DNA of 9,954 nt, taken from assembly GCA_002413325.1 (NCBI GenBank), contig DHWT01000079.1, positions 2,700-12,653 on the forward strand. The letters are read 5' to 3'. Source of the DNA: Chitinophagaceae bacterium UBA5175 (GTDB lineage: Bacteria; Bacteroidota; Bacteroidia; Chitinophagales; Chitinophagaceae). Below are positions 1-6,170 of the stretch, piece after piece; the first letter of the stretch is position 1; each line of letters opens with the position of its first letter. A program made the translations under genes and the position numbers. Below the pieces are notes generated by a model. It was not told where the DNA came from. It saw nothing but the letters and a program-made list of their open reading frames with translations, and made no database searches.

Positions 1-845
1 TTCAAATGGCTTGAATCGCGTACCGGTCTCTGGCGTAATACCACCGTTACCGTCGGATTTTCTTTTTTCTGTTTGAGTTTTTCAAGTAACTCGGCCTGTT
101 CGATCGGATCCAGGGAGGGGTCAATCAATGCTGAAAATACGGTATCGTGTTCTACATAAAGGTCTTCCTTGGAAAAACGGAAATAACCATTATTCCGGAA
201 GCTGTCCACCAGCCTGTTGATTTCGCTGGCGAGCACTAACCTGGAATAGGGTTTGCCCACTTTTATAAAAGACTGGTCTTTGGAGGTTATCGCAATCTGC
301 TGTAGTTCGGGCGTATTCAAACTGAAACCGACAGAATCAAAAACAAGCTGTTTACCGGGTTTCACTGTAAAATGAATTATGACTCTTTGCTGTTCCTTGC
401 TAAATCCCTTATGTTTTCCGGTTTTTTTTATTTTCCCTTTGTGTACGGTTTCATAAATAACCGTATCCTGGATGACCGGCGCATAATAACCGTTTGCATT
501 CAGCAGGGCATTCATAAAAACGATCGAACGGCCCAGGTAGGCTGAATCGTAAACAGGTGTATAAGACAGCTTTTTAGCAACAAAATAAAATGGTTTGTAA
601 AATGAGGTTACTGTTTTTGCCTGCAGACTGTCGTCCAGCTGGTTTTCCAGCTTCTGTACCAGATCCTGTTTTTCATCCCCTTTGATATTCCCTTCGACCC
701 GTATGGTTGTTTTAAACACAAAAGGCTTGCCCTGTGGGTATTGAAAATTAGCCGGAACCGTACATGAAAAGAGGGCAAAAATCAGAATCGCCGGAACGAT
801 TGCAGGTCTGACCCGTGATAATGTAACTTGCCGGCAATATGACAT
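1..845 (-). CDS. tamL: TamL-like BamA-superfamily outer-membrane assembly lipoprotein, N-terminal part (partial)
   Basis: Open on the minus strand from an ATG at 845 and running off the left edge with no stop, so 281 residues are visible; family members are usually about 750-850 residues, leaving the beta-barrel outside the window. Residues 15-28 form a hydrophobic signal ending in LFSC, so Cys28 is the likely lipidation site (Phe at -2 is slightly off consensus). After a short linker, residues about 44-161 and 165-238 look like POTRA-type repeats: VEGNIKGDEKQDLVQKLENQL, then VKPGKQLVFDSVGF and YSRLVLASEINRLVDSFRNN with GYFRF. A lipidated N-terminus on a POTRA protein is characteristic of TamL, the Bacteroidota partner of TamB, thought to act in outer-membrane protein or lipid traffic. 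The family call rests on these patterns and on adjacency to a SpoU methyltransferase, which I recall as a common arrangement in this phylum. A different BamA/TamA paralogue cannot be excluded. Confidence 0.8.
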   Translation of the reverse strand, partial: MSYCRQVTLSRVRPAIVPAILIFALFSCTVPANFQYPQGKPFVFKTTIRVEGNIKGDEKQDLVQKLENQLDDSLQAKTVTSFYKPFYFVAKKLSYTPVYDSAYLGRSIVFMNALLNANGYYAPVIQDTVIYETVHKGKIKKTGKHKGFSKEQQRVIIHFTVKPGKQLVFDSVGFSLNTPELQQIAITSKDQSFIKVGKPYSRLVLASEINRLVDSFRNNGYFRFSKEDLYVEHDTVFSALIDPSLDPIEQAELLEKLKQKKENPTVTVVLRQRPVRDSSHL

Positions 846-865
846 ATTAGTTAAACGTCGAATCC

Positions 866-1612
866 ATGCTTTTAAAATCGCAGGTCAAATATATCCAAAG
901 TTTAGGCCAGAAAAAATTCCGCGATGCAGACGGGGTCTTTGTTGCAGAAGGTCCGAAGATCGTAGGAGAACTTCTGCAATCCGATAATTGCAGACTGGTG
1001 CAGTGCTTTGCAACCGGGGACTGGTTATCCATGCATGAAGAAGTGTTGAAAAACAGACAGCATCTCGTTATTAAAACGGAAGATCAGGATCTGGAAAGAA
1101 TATCATTCCTCAGCACACCCAACCAGGTGCTGGCAGTTTTTACAAAACCTGTTTTCAATAAAATACAAAAACCCGGAGGACTTACCCTGATGCTGGACAC
1201 CATCCAGGATCCGGGTAATCTCGGTACCATTGTACGAACCGCCGACTGGTTTGGCGTCCGTCGCATCGTGTGCAGTATGGATACGGCAGATGTTTTTAAT
1301 CCGAAAGTGGTTCAGTCGGCCATGGGAAGCCTGATCCGGGTGGAACTGATCTATACCGGCCTGGAGCAATATATCGTCGCGAATCCAGGAACACCCGTAT
1401 ATGCCAGTTCGCTGGATGGGGAAGACCTGCATCAGAACCTCAGGATAACCCGCATGTTTTTATTAATGGGCAATGAATCGAAGGGAATCAGTCCGGAACT
1501 GGAATTGCTGGCCACGAAACGGATCCGGATACCCCGCACCGGAGGTGCAGAATCTTTAAATGTGGCTGTTGCCACGGGTATTTTATTATCCCGGATTGAA
1601 ACGGATCCATAA
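866..1612 (+). CDS. TrmH/SpoU family RNA 2'-O-ribose methyltransferase
   Basis: Full-length 248-residue SPOUT methyltransferase that transfers a methyl group from S-adenosylmethionine to a ribose 2'-OH in rRNA or tRNA. An N-terminal substrate-binding domain (about 1-95: KKFRDADGVFVAEGPKIV) precedes a trefoil-knot catalytic domain. All three SpoU motifs are present: motif 1 at 110-130 (LDTIQDPGNLGTIVRTADWF, with Asn118 and catalytic-type Arg124), motif 2 at 199-209 (LMGNESKGIS, Glu204) and motif 3 at 222-239 (IPRTGGAESLNVAVATG, Ser230 and Asn232). The ATG at 866 gives the typical family start, with the lysine-rich helix leading into the KKxRD segment. It has no visible Shine-Dalgarno. The start codon is 20 bp from the divergent tamL start. 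The family is certain; the exact target nucleotide (for example RlmB- or TrmH-like) cannot be read from the sequence, so no symbol is given. Confidence 0.93.
   Translation: MLLKSQVKYIQSLGQKKFRDADGVFVAEGPKIVGELLQSDNCRLVQCFATGDWLSMHEEVLKNRQHLVIKTEDQDLERISFLSTPNQVLAVFTKPVFNKIQKPGGLTLMLDTIQDPGNLGTIVRTADWFGVRRIVCSMDTADVFNPKVVQSAMGSLIRVELIYTGLEQYIVANPGTPVYASSLDGEDLHQNLRITRMFLLMGNESKGISPELELLATKRIRIPRTGGAESLNVAVATGILLSRIETDP
886..893 (-). promoter_or_regulatory. Candidate -7 box for the tamL-like gene
   Basis: On the minus strand this reads TATATTTG, a perfect match to the Bacteroidota -7 consensus TAnnTTTG, ending 41 bp before the ATG at 845. It lies inside the first codons of the divergent methyltransferase gene, as any tamL promoter must because the start codons are only 20 bp apart. 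No clear TTTG -33 element sits 19-20 nt upstream (a T-rich run is found there instead), so the call is tentative. Confidence 0.35.
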
Positions 1613-1663
1613 TGGAACCGGCAATCACCTGAATTCGCTGATCATAATGAATCTTACAGGATA

Positions 1664-1690
1664 CCGGTCCGGGTATGCACCGGAGTCCGG
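1664..1690. terminator. Weak inverted repeat between convergent genes, possible bidirectional terminator
   Basis: The 84-bp gap between the convergent methyltransferase and permease genes holds CCGG-T-CCGG, a 7-nt loop, then CCGG-AGT-CCGG, able to form two 4-bp helices separated by an asymmetric internal loop. It sits seven bases past the permease stop. There is no U-run on either side, so factor-independent termination is doubtful; it is listed only because it is the sole structure in the gap. Confidence 0.2.
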
Positions 1691-1696
1691 ATACAA

Positions 1697-2950
1697 TTAT
1701 TCAAAGGCTATGGCTTTAACGGGACTCAGCCGGCGGATGATAAAGAAACTTGGCAGGAGCAGGATCGCAAAACAAATCAGAAAAGTCCCTGCATTCACCC
1801 AGCAGACCTGCTGCCAGCTGATTTTTACGGCGGCAGTGGAAATAAAATAAGAATCTTCTGGCAGTTTGATAAATCCATACCGGTCCTGCAGCCAGCAGAT
1901 CAGCAGGCCAAGGATATTTCCCAGTAAGATACCACCAAAAGTGATCAGTGCCCCGTGATAAAGAAATACCTTTTGAATGCCGCTGTCCCGTGAGCCCAGT
2001 GCTTTCAGCAAGCCGATCATCGGGGTTCTTTCGAGCAGTAGTATGATCAGGCAGGTAACGAGGTTCAGGGTGGCTACCAGCACCATGATCACGATGATAA
2101 TGACAATATTCGTATCCATCAGGTTGAGCCAGTCAAAAATACTTCCATAGATTTCAGTAATGGCCCGGCTGTTCCATTTATGCGGAAGTTTTTCGAAAAT
2201 GCGGTTGCTTACAGAATCCGCCATTTTATAGTCTTTAATAAAAATTTCATATCCGCCGATTTCCCGGGGTGACCAGCCATTAAGCCGTTGGATAAGCCTG
2301 ATATCCACCAGGGCGTTGACCCGGTCGTAATTTTCAATGCCTGTTTTAAAAATGCCCGCGACCACCAGGGGCCTCACGCGTTTGCTTCCATCGGGCTGGA
2401 TGAAATAGGTAAAAAACTTATCACCGGTTTTTAGTTTTAACTGGTTGGCGGTATAGGCGGAGATATTGATTTCATTACTATATCCGCTGTCGGGGAAATG
2501 GATCCAATGCCCGGATTTGAGAAATTCCTGCATATGGACAAAGGAATATGCCGGTTCCACACCCTTTAATTTCAATCCTTCAAAACTTTCCGTGCCTTTT
2601 AATATGGCGTCTTTGGTGGCGAATGCATGAACGGATTCAACGGCCGGGTCGTTTTGAATAATGGATAATACGGTATCATTTACGGCAATAGGTTTTTCCT
2701 CAGAGATCTCCGTTTTATCCGGTTCATAATGCTGCACGCGGATATGTCCTGAAAAGCCGTACATTTTGGTGGCGATGGCATACTGAAAACCTTCCGTAAA
2801 TGCGATGGTCAGGATCATGGCCATCACGCTGATAGCCGTTGCTGCCAGGGCGAGCCGGATGATAAACCTCGAAAAGGAATGCTGGCTGTTAAATGCAATG
2901 CGCCGGGCAATAAAGCGGGAAAAGTTCAATCTGGAATTTTTAACACCCAA
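1697..2950 (-). CDS. FtsX-like ABC transporter permease (LolC/LolE type)
   Basis: A 417-residue inner-membrane permease with the FtsX/MacB/LolCE layout: one N-terminal membrane helix (about 30-51), a large periplasmic MacB-PCD-like domain (about 52-278), then three helices (about 281-306, 329-353, 384-405). The segment ERTPMIGLLKALGSRDSGIQ after helix 2 is the cytoplasmic coupling helix that contacts the ATPase, and the C-terminal SPVKAIAFE is a typical family ending. Such proteins pair with a LolD-type ATPase, commonly to release lipoproteins toward the outer membrane; no ATPase gene is nearby, which is usual in Bacteroidota. The start is uncertain. The frame is closed by TAA 12 codons upstream with no ATG, so the gene must begin at TTG 2950, preceded by a G-rich run, or at TTG 2929, which gives the more family-like MNFSRFIARR. 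The stop is TAA at 1697-1699. The exact substrate is unknown. Confidence 0.9.
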   Translation of the reverse strand: MGVKNSRLNFSRFIARRIAFNSQHSFSRFIIRLALAATAISVMAMILTIAFTEGFQYAIATKMYGFSGHIRVQHYEPDKTEISEEKPIAVNDTVLSIIQNDPAVESVHAFATKDAILKGTESFEGLKLKGVEPAYSFVHMQEFLKSGHWIHFPDSGYSNEINISAYTANQLKLKTGDKFFTYFIQPDGSKRVRPLVVAGIFKTGIENYDRVNALVDIRLIQRLNGWSPREIGGYEIFIKDYKMADSVSNRIFEKLPHKWNSRAITEIYGSIFDWLNLMDTNIVIIIVIMVLVATLNLVTCLIILLLERTPMIGLLKALGSRDSGIQKVFLYHGALITFGGILLGNILGLLICWLQDRYGFIKLPEDSYFISTAAVKISWQQVCWVNAGTFLICFAILLLPSFFIIRRLSPVKAIAFE

Positions 2951-3020
2951 AAATAGACTTCCCCCCGCTGCCGGAAAAGTTTTTTAAGGAATTGAACTAT
3001 CATTGCATCAGTAACTATAT

Positions 3021-4292
3021 ATGAAATACCTGTTTTTATTTATCCTCGGCTGGATCGGAACCGGTCTGAAAGCGCAGACACCGGATTCAGTCTATATGCC
3101 CAATATTCGCAGCGCCAAGCTGTACCTGAAGGGGAACCAGCTGGCTGATCCCCTGTTAACCCTGGACGGGAATGAACAGCTGGAGCTTGTATTCGACGAC
3201 CTGGATGCGGATGCTAAAAGTTATTATTATACCTATCAGCTTTGTAATGCAGACTGGACACCGGTCCAGGTAAGTACTTTTGACTATATCCGCGGATTTG
3301 CCCAAAACCAGATTACGGATTATCATTTTTCTTCAGTTGCCCTGATCCGTTATACGCATTACCACCTGCTGCTACCTGAAAACAATTCCCGCATTACCCT
3401 GTCGGGCAATTACATGCTCAAAGTTTACCTGAACAGCGATACGTCCCAGATTGCATTCACCAAAAGGCTGCTGGTTGTGCAGAATGCCGTTTCCATTGCA
3501 GCGCAGATTCTTCCGCCGATGAACCCGCAGATATCCTATTCGCATCAGAAGCTGCAGTTTACCGTAAACAGCAAGGCCCTGAGCATATCGGATCCTTTTC
3601 AGCAGCTACATGTAGTGATACTGCAAAACAGCCGCTGGGATAATGCGATTTACATGGGGAACCCTTCTTTTTATTCAGGGACTGAATTTGAATATAACAG
3701 CGATGAAGTGCCGGTATTCCCCGCCGGCAACCAGTGGAGATGGCTGGATCTGCAGAGTTTCCGTTATCAGAGCGACCGCATAGACCGGGTGGATTACCTG
3801 AAGAACGGATCGGTTATCTATGTAAAGCCGGATAAAGACCGTTCGCGCCAGAATTATTATTATTATACTGATAATAACGGAAAATATTTTATTCAGACAA
3901 CCGACCTGGTCGATCCGAACTGGCAGGGAGACTATGGGCGGGTGCGTTTTGTATTTGTGCCGCCCGACAATACACCGCTGGAAGGTAAAGATCTTTACCT
4001 GCTGGGAGAATTTACCGGTTACCGGCTCAACGATGCCAGCCGCATGGTATTTAATCCGTCGAGTGGTGCTTATGAAGGTTCTGCCCTGCTGAAAATGGGT
4101 TTTTACAATTATGCCTATGTAACGGTGAACAGCAATCAGCCAGGCGCGGCGCCTTCTTTTGAATTTACTGAAGGGAATTATTTTGAAACAGAAAATAATT
4201 ACGATATCCTGGTTTATTACCGTCCCCTGGGTGGCCGCTCAGATCAGCTTGTGGGTATTTACTCCATGAATTCGATGAATGCGCTGAGGTAA
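3021..4292 (+). CDS. Type IX secretion system plug-domain protein (DUF5103 family)
   Basis: A 423-residue secreted protein. Residues 1-18 form a signal peptide (MKYLFLFILGWIGTGLKA) with likely cleavage before Gln19. The body is rich in aromatic beta-strands and carries the pattern of the DUF5103 / T9SS plug family. The first domain (about 28-150) holds LVFDDLDADAKSYYYTYQLC with NADW and then FDYIRGFAQNQITDYHFS. A second beta domain follows with LVVQNAVSIAAQILPP. A C-terminal module (about 320-400: LYLLGEFTGYRLNDASRMVF) resembles an Ig- or CBM48-like fold. In the family, the Plug protein occludes the periplasmic side of the giant SprA translocon of the type IX system (established from Flavobacterium structural work). 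No other T9SS gene lies next to it, so it is an isolated component, as is usual for this dispersed system. The ATG at 3021 is chosen because it begins the signal peptide; no Shine-Dalgarno is evident. Confidence 0.87.
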   Translation: MKYLFLFILGWIGTGLKAQTPDSVYMPNIRSAKLYLKGNQLADPLLTLDGNEQLELVFDDLDADAKSYYYTYQLCNADWTPVQVSTFDYIRGFAQNQITDYHFSSVALIRYTHYHLLLPENNSRITLSGNYMLKVYLNSDTSQIAFTKRLLVVQNAVSIAAQILPPMNPQISYSHQKLQFTVNSKALSISDPFQQLHVVILQNSRWDNAIYMGNPSFYSGTEFEYNSDEVPVFPAGNQWRWLDLQSFRYQSDRIDRVDYLKNGSVIYVKPDKDRSRQNYYYYTDNNGKYFIQTTDLVDPNWQGDYGRVRFVFVPPDNTPLEGKDLYLLGEFTGYRLNDASRMVFNPSSGAYEGSALLKMGFYNYAYVTVNSNQPGAAPSFEFTEGNYFETENNYDILVYYRPLGGRSDQLVGIYSMNSMNALR

Positions 4293-4308
4293 ACTCAACA
4301 TGTATGGC

Positions 4309-4340
4309 TTTGGGCTTTAAGCTTCAAACTACTATCTTTG
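4309..4340 (+). promoter_or_regulatory. Bacteroidota-type promoter of the SRP RNA gene
   Basis: TTTG at 4309-4312 and TATCTTTG at 4333-4340 match the phylum's -33 (TTTG) and -7 (TAnnTTTG) elements, separated by 20 nt. The RNA's closing stem begins five bases after the -7 box at 4345, close to where transcription should start, so promoter and RNA boundaries support each other. The his leader downstream has the same spacing. Confidence 0.8.
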
Positions 4341-4344
4341 CACC

Positions 4345-4437
4345 GGCAAGTCTTATACGGCCAGCTCCTGCTGAATCCCCCAGGGCCGGAAGGCAGCAAG
4401 GGTAAGTGGTTGAGCGGTGCGATATAAGTAACTTGCC
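4345..4437 (+). ncRNA. ffs: Signal recognition particle RNA, small bacterial (4.5S) type
   Basis: The apical SRP domain IV is unmistakable: GCC-GGAA-GGC with the GGAA tetraloop at 4388-4391, flanked by the CAGG (4381-4384) and AGCA (4395-4398) sides of the conserved internal loop bound by the Ffh M domain, then CCC/GGG pairing. The ends pair perfectly: GGCAAGT (4345-4351) with ACTTGCC (4431-4437) and CTTATA (4352-4357) with TATAAG (4423-4428), with one two-base TA bulge on the 3' side. At about 93-100 nt this is the Alu-less form. With Ffh and FtsY it delivers membrane and some secreted proteins cotranslationally to SecYEG. Promoter and terminator are both visible, so it is an independent transcription unit. 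Exact 5' and 3' ends are inferred from the closing stem and may differ by a few bases. Confidence 0.95.
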
Positions 4438-4446
4438 ATTTTTTTT
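4431..4446 (+). terminator. Terminator of the SRP RNA gene
   Basis: The 3' side of the SRP closing stem (ACTTGCC, 4431-4437) is followed after one A by eight T (4439-4446). The RNA's own long closing helix therefore appears to act as the intrinsic terminator hairpin, with the U-tract immediately behind it. Only 21 bp remain before the transaldolase start codon. Confidence 0.7.
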
Positions 4447-4467
4447 GAACTTTATTAAACTGATGAT

Positions 4468-5118
4468 ATGAAATTCTTTATTGACACCGCGAATCTGGAC
4501 CAGATCCGTGAAGCCAATGACCTGGGAATACTGGACGGCGTTACCACCAACCCCTCGCTGATGGCCAGGGAAGGGATCCGCGGGGAAGAAAATATTGCCA
4601 AACATTACAAAACGATTTCTGATCTCGTGAAAGGCGACGTAAGCGCCGAGGTCATTTCAACTGATTTTGAGGGCATCGTGGCAGAAGGAAAAAAGCTGGC
4701 TGCGATCAACCCCAATATCGTAGTGAAAGTGCCGATGATTAAAGACGGGATCAAGGCCCTGAAATGGTTTTCTGATCATCATATTAAGACAAACTGCACC
4801 CTGGTTTTTTCAGCAGGCCAGGCGATCCTGGCAGCCAAGGCAGGCGCCAATTATGTTTCTCCCTTTATCGGCCGGATTGACGACAGCAGCTGGGACGGGG
4901 TGGAACTGATTGAACAGATTGCGAATATTTATGCGATACAGGGCTTTGAAACAGAAATCCTGGCCGCATCCATCCGGAATTCCCTGCATATCGTGCGTTG
5001 TGCCGAAGCCGGGGCGGATGTATGTACCTGTCCGCTGGAGCCTATTTTGGGATTACTGAAACATCCGTTAACAGATATCGGTCTCGCTAAATTTCTTGCC
5101 GACGCGAAGGGCAAATAA
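4468..5118 (+). CDS. tal: Transaldolase, short (TalC/MipB) family
   Basis: A 216-residue class I aldolase of the short transaldolase / fructose-6-phosphate aldolase family, a complete (beta/alpha)8 barrel. The Schiff-base lysine is Lys87 in VVKVPM. The N-terminal FIDTAN (Asp6) and TTNPSL (26-31) and the TNCTLVFS segment (108-115) are intact. Numbering runs two ahead of E. coli FsaA (Lys85). At FsaA positions Gln59 and Tyr131, which mark F6P aldolases, this protein has Glu61 (SAEVIS) and Phe133 (SPFIGRID), the transaldolase residues. The likely reaction is transfer of dihydroxyacetone between sedoheptulose 7-phosphate and glyceraldehyde 3-phosphate in the cytoplasmic non-oxidative pentose phosphate pathway. 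The start ATG 4468 is 22 bp after the SRP U-tract, with no obvious promoter of its own between them. No terminator precedes the his promoter eight bases past its stop. Automatic naming as 'fructose-6-phosphate aldolase' would probably be wrong. Confidence 0.93.
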   Translation: MKFFIDTANLDQIREANDLGILDGVTTNPSLMAREGIRGEENIAKHYKTISDLVKGDVSAEVISTDFEGIVAEGKKLAAINPNIVVKVPMIKDGIKALKWFSDHHIKTNCTLVFSAGQAILAAKAGANYVSPFIGRIDDSSWDGVELIEQIANIYAIQGFETEILAASIRNSLHIVRCAEAGADVCTCPLEPILGLLKHPLTDIGLAKFLADAKGK

Positions 5119-5125
5119 GAATAAT

Positions 5126-5157
5126 TTTGGTTCTGTGCGCCGGTCCGTTTATTTTTG
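5126..5157 (+). promoter_or_regulatory. Promoter of the histidine operon
   Basis: TTTG at 5126-5129 and TATTTTTG at 5150-5157 match both Bacteroidota promoter elements with a 20-nt spacer, the same as the SRP RNA promoter. Transcription should begin about 5161-5164, only some 5-10 nt before the leader-peptide ATG at 5170. It begins eight bases after the transaldolase stop codon. Confidence 0.75.
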
Positions 5158-5169
5158 CGCCTGTAAATT

Positions 5170-5220
5170 ATGAAAATACGTTTTAACATACACCATCATC
5201 ATTCCTTACCCCGCCGGTAG
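5170..5220 (+). CDS. hisL: His operon leader peptide
   Basis: Sixteen codons encode MKIRFNIHHHHSLPRR and end in TAG at 5218-5220. The four consecutive histidine codons (CAC CAT CAT CAT, 5191-5202) in a reading frame this short, placed between a good promoter and an intrinsic terminator ahead of hisG, are the hallmark of a histidine attenuator leader; the enterobacterial hisL peptide has seven. The peptide itself is expected to have no function. Its translation senses charged tRNA-His. The predicted 5' untranslated region is only a few nucleotides long and there is no Shine-Dalgarno, so initiation is nearly leaderless. It is too short for ordinary gene callers. Confidence 0.88.
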   Translation: MKIRFNIHHHHSLPRR

Positions 5221-5289
5221 GCTGCTGATGTTTTGTGTAAACAATATAATGGCAGGGGCTTACCGAAGGGTAAGCCCCTTGTTTTTTTT
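5204..5289 (+). promoter_or_regulatory. Histidine transcription attenuator (segments 1-4)
   Basis: Four segments can pair in alternative ways. Segment 1 (CTTACC, 5205-5210) pairs with segment 2 (GGTAGG, 5216-5221) in a 6-bp stem including one G-U, with loop CCGCC. Segment 2 (5215-5223) pairs instead with segment 3 (5257-5265) over nine positions including two G-U pairs. Segment 3 (5254-5264) pairs with segment 4 (5269-5279) over 11 perfect base pairs, forming the terminator. Segments 1 and 3 share CTTACC, so they compete for segment 2. A ribosome stalled on the His codons (5191-5202) would cover segment 1 and free segment 2 to form the antiterminator. A ribosome reaching the stop codon (5218-5220), which lies within segment 2, would block 2:3 and allow termination. 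The mechanism is inferred from the enterobacterial model; the pairings are read directly. Confidence 0.82.
5254..5289 (+). terminator. Intrinsic attenuator terminator before hisG
   Basis: AGGGGCTTACC (5254-5264), loop GAAG, GGTAAGCCCCT (5269-5279): an uninterrupted 11-bp stem, followed by TG and eight T (5282-5289). It stands 20 bp before the hisG start, so it must be read through for the operon to be expressed. As no other terminator follows the transaldolase gene, it may also stop transcripts arriving from upstream. Confidence 0.92.
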
Positions 5290-5309
5290 ATAACAAGTAA
5301 ACCAACCAT

Positions 5310-6170
5310 ATGCCCACCCGGCTGAAAATTGCGGTACAGAAATCCGGCAGACTTTACGACGATTCATTGAAATTGCTGAAAGACTGTGGTATTGACCTGA
5401 AGAACGGGATCAATAAACTCAAAACGGAATCGGATAATTTCCCCATGGAAGTTTTTTTTCTGCGCGACGACGATATTCCGCAATACGTGGAGGACGCCGT
5501 TGCAGATATCGGAATCGTGGGAGAAAATGTGATCCTCGAAAAAAATAAAAAAGTATCCATTTCCGAAAAACTCGGGTTCGGGAAATGCCGTTTGTCCGTG
5601 GCCATCGGTAGAAACGAGTCCTATACGGATTGCCGGTACCTCCAGGGTAAAAAAATTGCTACCACCTATCCCGTGCTGGTGGACCGTTTTCTGAAAGAAA
5701 AAAATATCCGGGCTGAAATCCACGAAATCAGCGGGTCGGTGGAAATTGCTCCCGGTATCGGGCTTGCAGACGCCATTGTGGATCTGGTCAGCAGCGGATC
5801 CACTTTGTTTATGAACGGGCTCAGGGAAGTGGAAACGATCCTGCATTCTGAAGCCGTACTGATTCGTCATCCGTCACTCGGGAATGTGCAGCAGCAAATC
5901 CTCGAAAAATTATTATTCCGGATCCGGTCCGTGCGTAAGGCCAGGCATACAAAATACATCCTGCTCAACGCACCCAATGAAAAACTGAATGAAATCATTG
6001 CCCTGCTTCCCGGTATGAAGAGCCCGACGGTTCTGCCCCTGGCGGAACCGGGCTGGAGCAGCGTGCACAGCGTGGTGAATGAAAATGATTTCTGGGAGAT
6101 CATCGAAAAATTAAAAGGGGCCGGCGCCCAGGGAATTCTTGTGGTGCCCATCGAAAAAATGATTTTATAA
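5310..6170 (+). CDS. hisG: ATP phosphoribosyltransferase, long form
   Basis: Catalyses the first committed step of histidine synthesis, ATP + PRPP to phosphoribosyl-ATP, in the cytoplasm. At 286 residues it is the long (HisG-L) form, which is hexameric, carries its own C-terminal regulatory domain and does not need HisZ. Two periplasmic-binding-protein-like catalytic lobes occupy about 1-205: LKIAVQKSGRL (5-15), FLRDDDIPQYVEDAVADIGI (50-69) and the PRPP loop at 154-166 (DAIVDLVSSGSTL). The ACT-like domain at about 208-286, with PTVLPL and EKMIL, is where histidine binds in the family, giving feedback inhibition on top of transcriptional attenuation. The ATG at 5310 lies 20 bp after the attenuator U-tract and starts the expected N-terminal strand; no Shine-Dalgarno is seen. 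Its stop codon abuts the hisD start with no gap (TAA then ATG), implying coupled translation. Confidence 0.97.
   Translation: MPTRLKIAVQKSGRLYDDSLKLLKDCGIDLKNGINKLKTESDNFPMEVFFLRDDDIPQYVEDAVADIGIVGENVILEKNKKVSISEKLGFGKCRLSVAIGRNESYTDCRYLQGKKIATTYPVLVDRFLKEKNIRAEIHEISGSVEIAPGIGLADAIVDLVSSGSTLFMNGLREVETILHSEAVLIRHPSLGNVQQQILEKLLFRIRSVRKARHTKYILLNAPNEKLNEIIALLPGMKSPTVLPLAEPGWSSVHSVVNENDFWEIIEKLKGAGAQGILVVPIEKMIL

Noticed and set aside
823..830. TAACTTGC as a -7 box for the methyltransferase, and the same octamer at 4429-4436 for the transaldolase
   Set aside because: Both differ from TAnnTTTG in the conserved part, and the second is fully explained as the SRP RNA closing stem.
1560..1850. Open frame of 96 codons, plus strand, across the convergent gap
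   Set aside because: It overlaps the end of the methyltransferase in another frame and runs antisense through the permease C-terminus; its translation has no signal, motif or family resemblance.
4324..4605. Minus-strand open frame (93 codons) across the SRP RNA and transaldolase start
   Set aside because: It covers the SRP RNA promoter, the RNA itself and the transaldolase N-terminus, all strongly supported on the plus strand.
5137..5160. GCGC...GCGC repeat after the transaldolase as its terminator
   Set aside because: The stem would be about 4 bp with a 16-nt loop and no following U-run; the region is better explained as the his promoter.
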